64,000 nucleotides of DNA from the NCBI GenBank assembly GCA_037157565.1, contig JAZHRO010000036.1:126860001-126924000 (forward strand), written 5' to 3'. A program made the translations under genes and the position numbers. This document shows, piece after piece, positions 57,211 to 64,000 of the stretch; position 1 is the first letter of the stretch; every line of letters starts with the position of its first letter. This stretch comes from Thalassia testudinum. Taxonomy: Eukaryota > Streptophyta > Magnoliopsida > Alismatales > Hydrocharitaceae. A model generated the notes under the pieces. It searched no databases and was not told the origin of the DNA. It saw only the letters and a list, made by a program, of their open reading frames with translations.

Positions 57211-59310
57211 ACGCATAAGACGGTATGTGGTGTATAGCATCCATCAAGGGAATCCTAATCTAGACATGCTAAAAGAGCTTAACCAAGTCCTCATCAGGTG
57301 CCACGAGTTTGGGTTTCCTATTTCCTTTGGTCAAGGCCTCGAGAAAGGGAATATCTCTAGGTTTTTTTATGATGGGTTCAAGCTCAGGGTTTGGAATAGG
57401 TTTGTCCTCAATATCCATCCTAGGCTTAGGATTACTTGGACCGGTTTGACTAGGGTATGGAGGGTCCTGAGTGGTCTTGCCACTACGAGTAGTGACGACA
57501 TTCAATCCTACCTAATTAGGGTTTGGGGTTGGCAGGATGGGAGGTTGCTATTGATAACCCAAATATGAAGTAGAAGCCTCCAAGCCATCAGGAGGTGAAG
57601 GTGCAGAAGGGGCCTGATAAACATAATGTACTTGGCCCTGGTTTGGGTTCACAACGCACCTCTGGTTCGGTATGTTGTTCGAATTGGGTAGAGGTTGGGA
57701 AGGAAGTGCACCAAGCTGGCAAGTCCCAACCATCTGTGTGAGCTGATTATGCACCTCTACCATCTCTGCATTATGCTACCTCTGCATAGCAGCATTAGTC
57801 TTCTGCATATCAACCAGGGTCTGCAGAATCATTCTCATCTTATCTTCCTTGTTAGGCCTGGATTGAAAATTTGGATTGGGCCTAGGATAAGCAAGCTAAT
57901 ATGAGTCTGGATTCTATAGTCGGGGTTGGTATGGAGGTCTGGAGTTTCGAGTATTCCCCGACTAGGAAAAATTAGGATGATTATGGCATCCAAGATTGTA
58001 AGAGTTGGAATAAGGATCATTTTGGATGGCATGGACTCCTCACAAGTTTGAGCAACTCTGGAATAATCAAGATATAGGGGATCAGAGATCATGCCACTGG
58101 AACAAGAGGGTTAGGAGTTTCCTCCAAAACCTACATTAGAAGTGGATGGATAAGCATCCATCTCAGAGTAAGAGTGGTAGTAGATATTATGCATGACCTC
58201 CCTCCCTATAGGTGGTTGTGCATACGTGTTGTGTTTGTGTTGAGAAGAAGTGGTCTTCTGAAGCTAATGAGTCAATTCATCCAACTTCTTAATTATGGAG
58301 ACCCTATCCAACCGACTGGCCACCAAATCCATGTCGATGGAAAAGGATGGGTCTCGAGCTTCATGTGCTCCTCGTGTGTTCATCAATGCGTTGATACTCG
58401 TACGGTCGAACATATATATCCAGCGACTCATTGTTTATGGAGTTCTCGCACATATTCTTGAGAATCTCCTAAACGGTGTCATTGTCTTTACCCATGAAGT
58501 TACCTCCACAGGCCGCATTGACTAAAAGTCAGATATCCTCACAGAATCCCCGGTAGAAAGACTAAACTGATACCCATTTAGGAACTCCGTGATGAGGGCA
58601 TTTCCGCATGTGATCTTGAAATCGATCCCATGCCTCATGAAGAGGTTCCCCCGCATTTTGCGTGAAATGCATGATTTGGTGCCTTAAGGCGTTAATACAC
58701 CCTACTGGGAAGAAGTTCTTAAGGAACTCGGCTTGAAGTTCATCCCATGTATTGATCAGCTGAGTCATGGACTGATACCAATGGGCAGCCTTATCCTTCA
58801 GGGAGAAGGGGAACATCTTCATAAGCAGGGTGTTCCGATTTTGAACATTTGGCTCGAGGGTCTGGGTCAAATGTTTGAATTCCTAGATATGCTGGAAACG
58901 GTCATTAGAATCCAATCCTTGAAAGTGGAGCATTAAGCCAATAATATTTGGCTTCAGCTCAATATCAGGTCCCCCAGCCAGAATTCGGACCCTCGGCTCG
59001 ATAGGAACAACTGCGGAATTATAGTGATCTCGCAATTTTGGACGTTATTGGGGGTTAGCCAGTGTATTTATCAAATCGGTAAGAGTCTACAACTGATTCT
59101 GGAGATGTTGAATATCACCCCCCTCTTCTTGACCTGGGTTCTCCATAGAATCAGAAGATGGAGAATCGGGTTTAGGTATAGATGGATCTGAAGAGATGAT
59201 AACTGGATTAGAAGAGGACCTAAACCAATTAGTCAGAGCTTGACCCTGACGAGAATGAGCCACTAACAAAGGTCTTAAGTTTGGTCTTAAGGACCTCCTC
59301 CCGTGCATAC
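57211..59310 (-). pseudogene. Athila-2 gag
   Basis: The gag domain is at 58562-58870 (LLMKMFPFSLKDKAAHWY, FLKNFFPVGCINALRHQIM, GEPLHEAWDRFQDHMRKCP), matching Athila-1 6828-7412 motif by motif. The amino part lies at 59087-59308. The carboxyl linker lies in pieces at 57835-58092, 57548-57763 (Gln/Asn-rich) and 57269-57505 (VVTTRSGK, then DIPFLEALTKGNRK), leading into protease. At least four breaks. Not functional. Confidence 0.8.
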
Positions 59311-59648
59311 ACTAGATATGTATCAGACCCAATCAAGGCAACCAATTCAATTAGATGACTATGGCCAGTTCGAGGCAGATGGGCCTTTGGATCAAAAACC
59401 CACCCACTCGAGAATTACTTAGTAGCCAGGAAAGGAGAGTCTCGTAATGACCCCTACATGGTAGAATATCCCTATGGGTTACAGGTTTCCCCTACCTGAC
59501 TTTCCTTGTCACCGCGGGTCCAAGTAGACAGGAAACGTGTGAGTTAGACCATAAGTCTACTAATTTTAGACCTTATATGTGCGTGTGCCTTGAGTTATCA
59601 CTTGATTTAGAAATTTATTTCAATTATGACCTAATTTCTAGGTTAGTT
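59311..59648 (-). other. Athila-2 leader
   Basis: Between gag and the putative primer site; short (about 340 bp) compared with Athila-1. No coding signal. Confidence 0.5.
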
Positions 59649-59666
59649 GATTCACAATGTGCCCAA
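59649..59666 (-). promoter_or_regulatory. Possible decayed primer binding site of Athila-2
   Basis: The minus strand TTGGGCACATTGTGAATC can be read as a degraded tRNA-Asp-type site (TTGG.CAC..TTG). It lies 5 nt inside the LTR edge. Weak on sequence, supported by position. Confidence 0.35.
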
Positions 59667-59671
59667 CTTCA

Positions 59672-62157
59672 TGTTTATCTTGCTGAATCGGGTTTTAAAA
59701 AGTATTGCGTTATAGTACAGACAAAATAGCGTTCAAAACAGATATAATTTTATTACTCAAAAAGATTTCCAAGGTCGAACACAGGGAGCAAATTGGTTTT
59801 TAGAAATCAAGAACACAATTTAAACTGAAAGAAATTGCAATAGTAGTAGTGTCAGAGTATAAAAATATGGGAGTAAAATGGTGATGTAGATCACCAAATA
59901 CTCCTACAATATCACCAAATGATTCAATATATAAATATGCAATGGAGACTAGAATCTATTGTCTGATTCCTTAATCAAACGACTTAAAGTGTCTGAGTTC
60001 TTCTCTTTCTCTTCTCTATCTTCTACTTCCTTCTTCTTCTTTCTCTGCCTTTCTGCGATCCTTCTCTTTTCTCATTAGCTTTCTCTGTCTTCTGCCTTCT
60101 CTTCTCCTTCTTCGTTCTTCTTCTTTCTCTGTTGTTTGCCTTCTCTTCTTCTTCTTTGCTTTGCCTTAAGCCCTACAGTCCTCCTTTCCTTCTTCTTCTT
60201 CTTCCTTCAGCTTCTGCTGTGCCCTCTGAATTTGACTAAGTGTCGAGCCAAACTCTCCATGGCAAAACCCCCCTTCCCCTGCATAGCTCTCCTCTCTCTT
60301 TCTCTCTTTTCTATTTCAAAATTGCTCTCCCAGAGCCTTAACTAGTCGGGTAATCGAACCTTACGTAGACCTGGGTCTAGGCTCACCAGCATGTGTGGTG
60401 AGCAAGGAGGGAATAAGTCGGGTAGTCGGGTCGTAGCTAGGTCTACTGGTTATGTCGCAGACGAGTCTGGTGAGAGGGGGGAGGAGGACCTCACCCTCAG
60501 TGTTGGAGGTGAAGAGCCTCTAACACTTTTTCACTTTATGTGACCTCGGGCGGCTTTCCACTTCTGAGGTGGGACTAAATGTCCCACCTTCTTCCACACG
60601 CACAGCAGCAGAGTCTTCGACCAAATTGAAGGGTTGTGACAGCTGGAGCCTTCACTTGAGGGCTTGGATGTGTGCAGGAGAGGATTTCGCGCAACCTGGA
60701 GCGATCTCCTGGAGCAGAGCGAGGTCTGGAGCGGCTTGAAGCTTGCTTCAAGCTTAGCAACAATGGCAGAAGTCGTCCTGAACCTGAAATCAATAGCATA
60801 GCCTCGTGGCCACATTAAATCGTTCAGAGAGGGTCGCCGAACCATGGTGGATGTGATGGGGATGTTGGCGTGGCTCAGAGGTGCCTGCGAGTGCATGCCT
60901 AGGGCACACTGTGTGCGAATGTGTGGGTGTGTTCGGTGAGGTGCTTGGGTGAGTGACGCGGTGCGTGGAATGAGGGGAAGTGATTAGGGAGATGAGGTGG
61001 AGGTCGTAGGGTGGTTGGCGAGGTGGATGGAGGTGCGAAGTGATGGGAGCACCTCGTCGGAGGAGTCGTTAGAGGTGGAGAAGGTGATGGTGGTCAATGG
61101 TGTCGGTGGATGATTTCTGGAAATAAAGAGAGGGAGAGAGAGTGAGGAGGATAGGGAACTTAAGAAACCTAATCTAAGGGATGAAAGGGAAGGGAATCCC
61201 ACGCCAGTATGGTTGCCAGTCTTGGGGAAGACAAATACCTCTGTAGATGAGGCGGCGGTAAAGATTAGGCCGAGGCGACATTGGCCAGTGTTGCGCGACG
61301 TGGAGGACTATGGTGGAGTTAACCCGACCACTGGTATTGTGGTTGGGCGACGAGAGAGCGAGGGAGAAGCCGCCGGAGCTTGCGGAGGATTGTTGCCGGA
61401 GAGGATAGAAGAATAAAGGAGGAACCGACCTAATTTCAAGATGAGGAGTTCGATTTTGATCTGGGGCTTCTTAAATAGGTCTCTGGAGAGGGATTTGTGC
61501 TTGGAAGCCAAGCTTCTAAGCAAGAAAGGGTCACCAGAGATGGAAGTTTCAAGAGATCCAAATCTCGCATGCATTCGCATGAGAGATTTTGACACAATTA
61601 GGGATCAAAGATGGGTTCAGATTGAAAGGGATTACTCAGAGAATCTCCCTTCCAATTTTAGAAGGGATTCTCTAAGCAATCAAGGAGAAACCTCCTTTCA
61701 AAGATCGCTGGAGTAGGATTCCTCCGCTACAATGGTAGAGGGACATAATTGCAAAAATTATGAAGAAGATAGGAGGCTATTTGTAATGGTTTTTGAAAGA
61801 TAGGGGTAGAAATGTAGTCAGGCTGGACCTTTTTGCAAACTAGGTCAAGGCAAACTCATCTTGGGTCCAAATTTTGGTACAAACCTAATTTGGACCTAAG
61901 GAATCCAATGGTGAAGTTGGATTTTGGGTTTAACCACATTTGACTAGGAAATTTATGCAAAAACCTAATTTAGGGTAAATATCTATCTAAGACCTCATTC
62001 CAGGTCAAGATGGGTTCCAATGGCCAAATTGAAGGTACTAAACGCTAGAGGATATTTTTATATGATTTTTAGAGGATTTGAGTGAATTTTATCTTGACCA
62101 GAACCTTGGTTAATCAAGTGGGTCTATTTTTAGGGTTTCAAGAAGTCATTTAATTCA
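59672..62157 (-). repeat. TGATGAG-family LTR, probable 5' LTR of Athila-2, truncated
   Basis: On the plus strand it begins TGTTTATCTTGC, aligning with the start of solo LTR B (TGTTTACG), and carries the inverted U5 motif (GGTCGAACACAGGGAGC, 59773-59789). It also holds the polypyrimidine tract (60000-60215), the GGTGGGAC hairpin (about 60569-60592), a block parallel to 18960-19630 of copy B, and a TATA-like TATTTAAG (minus) near 61470. It stops at 62157, about 250 bp before the expected palindromic tip. Confidence 0.75.
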
Positions 62158-62162
62158 TGAAT

Positions 62163-62552
62163 GAGTACCGATACTTGAAGAATACTAGATAACCACTCAG
62201 GGATCATTTGATCTCAAGAAGTACTAGCACTCAATGAGTACTGGCTTGAGTTTAAGAATCTGAAACACTATCCCAATGCTCATGTTATACCGGTACTGGA
62301 GATTAGTACCGATACATATAGAGCACTAGACATGGCATTAGAAACATTGTCCCTTGACTTGTAACCAATATGTACCGATATAGAAGGTTAGTATCTGTAC
62401 TTGTAACATATAGTCTTAAACCACTCAAAACCAAGGATTGAACCTGTAATCAATAAGTATCGGTACTATTGATAAGTACCGGTATCTCATGGATACAATT
62501 TTGAGTCTTGTATCCAACAAATACCGATACTTATGAATAATACCGGTACCAG
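62163..62552. repeat. Second cluster of GTACCGATAC-type palindromes
   Basis: Irregularly spaced AGTACCGATAC, GTACCGGTATC, GTATCGGTAC and related motifs over 390 bp, directly after the truncated LTR. Flanks differ from those of 41869-42158. Confidence 0.85.
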
Positions 62553-63202
62553 TTGCAATTACAAGAAGAAAACTCTGTTCTCTAGAAGTTGAACAGGCTG
62601 ATGATCAACCCTAGTTCAAGCTAGATCTAAGTATACCATATCTACTGCTATAGAATGACAACCACTGTGTGACACTAAATATAAACATCTTAAATATTAA
62701 CATGAAGGCAGTAGATACAATAATGTATACTTGAACTTGCAGCCATTGGGATATGTGGCAGAGACTTATAATGAGGATTAGAAGAATGGTGGTGATGATC
62801 CTCTAACCTCAACATAACCTGATGAAGAACTATTGAATCTCTGATGATTGGAAGCAATCCAATCACTCAGCTCTTTTCTTGTCTCTTTCCCTTTGAACCG
62901 ATTGGGTGACTCTCAAGATGAAAATCAGAATGTTGTGTTGAGATTAGGGACCATAACCCTTCTTTATCTAAATTGGTAACCACCAATTATGTCCCGATAA
63001 ATTTCTATTCAACCCATCATAGAATAGAGATTGCCCTTATAAATTTCTACACACAAAAGTCATATCTTAATGATACATCAATGCCCATTATAATTTTAAA
63101 TGCCATAATTGATCACTATTAAGTATGGACCCATAATTGACGGTCTAAATTAAATGTGTGATTATACACATTAATCCATCATATTGGATTAATGATCCAA
63201 CA
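62553..63202 (-). repeat. Copia-type LTR, right end defined only
   Basis: In the minus reading it begins TGTTGGATCATT at 63202 and has a TATA-like TTTATAAG near 63036. Layout resembles the copia-1 LTR. The left boundary is not visible and no copia pol adjoins it. Confidence 0.5.
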
Positions 63203-63217
63203 TCTTCTCCTTGGTGG
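63203..63217 (-). promoter_or_regulatory. Possible polypurine tract
   Basis: The minus strand reads CCACCAAGGAGAAGA directly before the TGTTGG start, as expected beside a copia 3' LTR. Confidence 0.45.
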
Positions 63218-64000
63218 TTGTGATGGCCTCCAGTGGTTGCTCGTCTTCGGTTTGCTACTTAAATGGAGCTCTAGAGTGACTGCAGTGGGGTTGTGCTTCG
63301 TTGGCTTCTTCGATTCCTCCAAGTTGGCCATGTTCGATGCTTGCTCTTGAAGGTTATTGCTGGGGGTGATATCAGGTCGAGATATTTTCCATCGTCATCC
63401 CCACTTCTGTCGTTGTCCTCGACCATTTTTAGTTATATTTTTATCTTTTCTTCCTTTACTTCTGATTTTTCTTATAAGTGATGGATCACGTAGGAAATCA
63501 TACTTACCATGATCATGACTTGACGAATACTTTACCTATTGATTTTCCTTATCTCACGTGAATTATCGACATTATTCGATGACATAAATCATGATCTAGA
63601 CGTGAAATTAATTTTAAAAATAAATTGGATCGAACAAGTGATATTTTTTATTTTCACTTATTTGGATGAACGTCTCTCTCATTCTTGAGAGAAATATTTC
63701 CCTCTGGGGAGGATGCGCGTGTTCACACATTTTATTTATTCTCATCAACAAAGTCTATTTTTTTTAATGAGAAAAATAACAAAACCAGTCACACGTTATC
63801 TTTCCAATTATTAAAAGAGTGGGGGGGGTGGGGGGCCCGCATGAGGTGAGATGTTTGGTGAGATCCGGCGGGTGCCTCAACAACTTCTCTTGCTAAAAAA
63901 AATAAAGAAGACCCTCGAAAATCCTAATGTTCTGAGTAAATTGGTTTTCAAATCTCTGGTTTTGCCTGTGCAGTTTACTCAGATTCTCACCGGCTTTGTC
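63218..64000. other. Unassigned sequence to window end
   Basis: No recognised gene. A short minus-strand frame near 63179-63331 crosses the LTR boundary and has no family features. A G-rich run lies at 63821-63837. Confidence 0.5.

Larger units (their letters stand above)
55902..62157 (-). mobile_element. Athila-like element 2 (Athila-2), minus strand, truncated
   Basis: Order from right: LTR of the solo-LTR family (59672-62157), decayed primer site, leader, gag, protease, start of RT. RNase H and integrase are absent. It is related to Athila-1 but clearly diverged in sequence. It is the only internal region in the window attached to the LTR family of solo LTRs A, B and C. Confidence 0.7.

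Noticed and set aside
63179..63331. Small minus-strand gene at the right edge
   Set aside because: About 51 codons, crosses an LTR boundary, no family similarity recognised.

Overview
This window is repeat-dense nuclear DNA from a flowering plant. I find no host gene. Almost every recognisable coding stretch is Ty3/gypsy or Ty1/copia gag-pol, and all of it is broken by stops or frameshifts. The gypsy lineages (Athila and Tat types with tRNA-Asp-like or tRNA-Arg-like primer sites, Tekay/Del chromovirus with a chromodomain) are plant lineages. Several LTRs are GC-rich, but the species cannot be fixed from this sequence.

Layout. 1-11382: Athila-like element 1 on the minus strand, its 3' LTR cut by the left window edge and its 5' LTR complete at 8994-11382. 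It lies inside an older minus-strand Tekay-type element (11383 to about 23900). That host also took two insertions of one 2.7-2.9 kb LTR family, now solo LTRs A (14183-16866, plus) and B (17017-19881, minus). Each has its own 5-bp target duplication, and they lie head to head 150 bp apart. 23901-26773 is unassigned and holds one tRNA-like stretch. 26774-31144 is a minus-strand copia element (copia-1). A young plus-strand Tekay element (31145-41287) is inserted in its gag; the right LTR of this Tekay and the adjoining copia gag were later deleted. The copia gag start resumes at 41288-41545. Next come a cluster of short palindromes (41869-42158), a copia LTR remnant and a second minus copia pol fragment (copia-2), split by solo LTR C (42342-44996). 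46071-49176 is unassigned. 49177-50449 is a plus-strand Tat-type LTR and leader, cut by plus-strand Athila-like element 3 (50450 to about 53480). A LINE-like zinc-knuckle fragment follows, then a divergent LTR end at 55901. 55902-62157 is a third minus-strand Athila-like element (Athila-2). Its apparent 5' LTR (59672-62157) belongs to the same family as solo LTRs A, B and C, so it is the best candidate source for them. The right end holds a second palindrome cluster (62163-62552) and a copia-type LTR ending at 63202.

How parts relate. The elements form a nested record: Tekay-minus received Athila-1, A and B; copia-2 received solo LTR C and probably copia-1; copia-1 received Tekay-plus; the Tat element received Athila-3. 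LTR divergence counted by eye is about 9% for Athila-1 and about 1.5% for Tekay-plus over the stretches compared. The most unusual structures are the 5.7-kb inverted pair of solo LTRs, the palindromic hairpins kept at the tip and inside that LTR family, and three different clusters of 10-14 bp palindromes in or beside unrelated LTR families.
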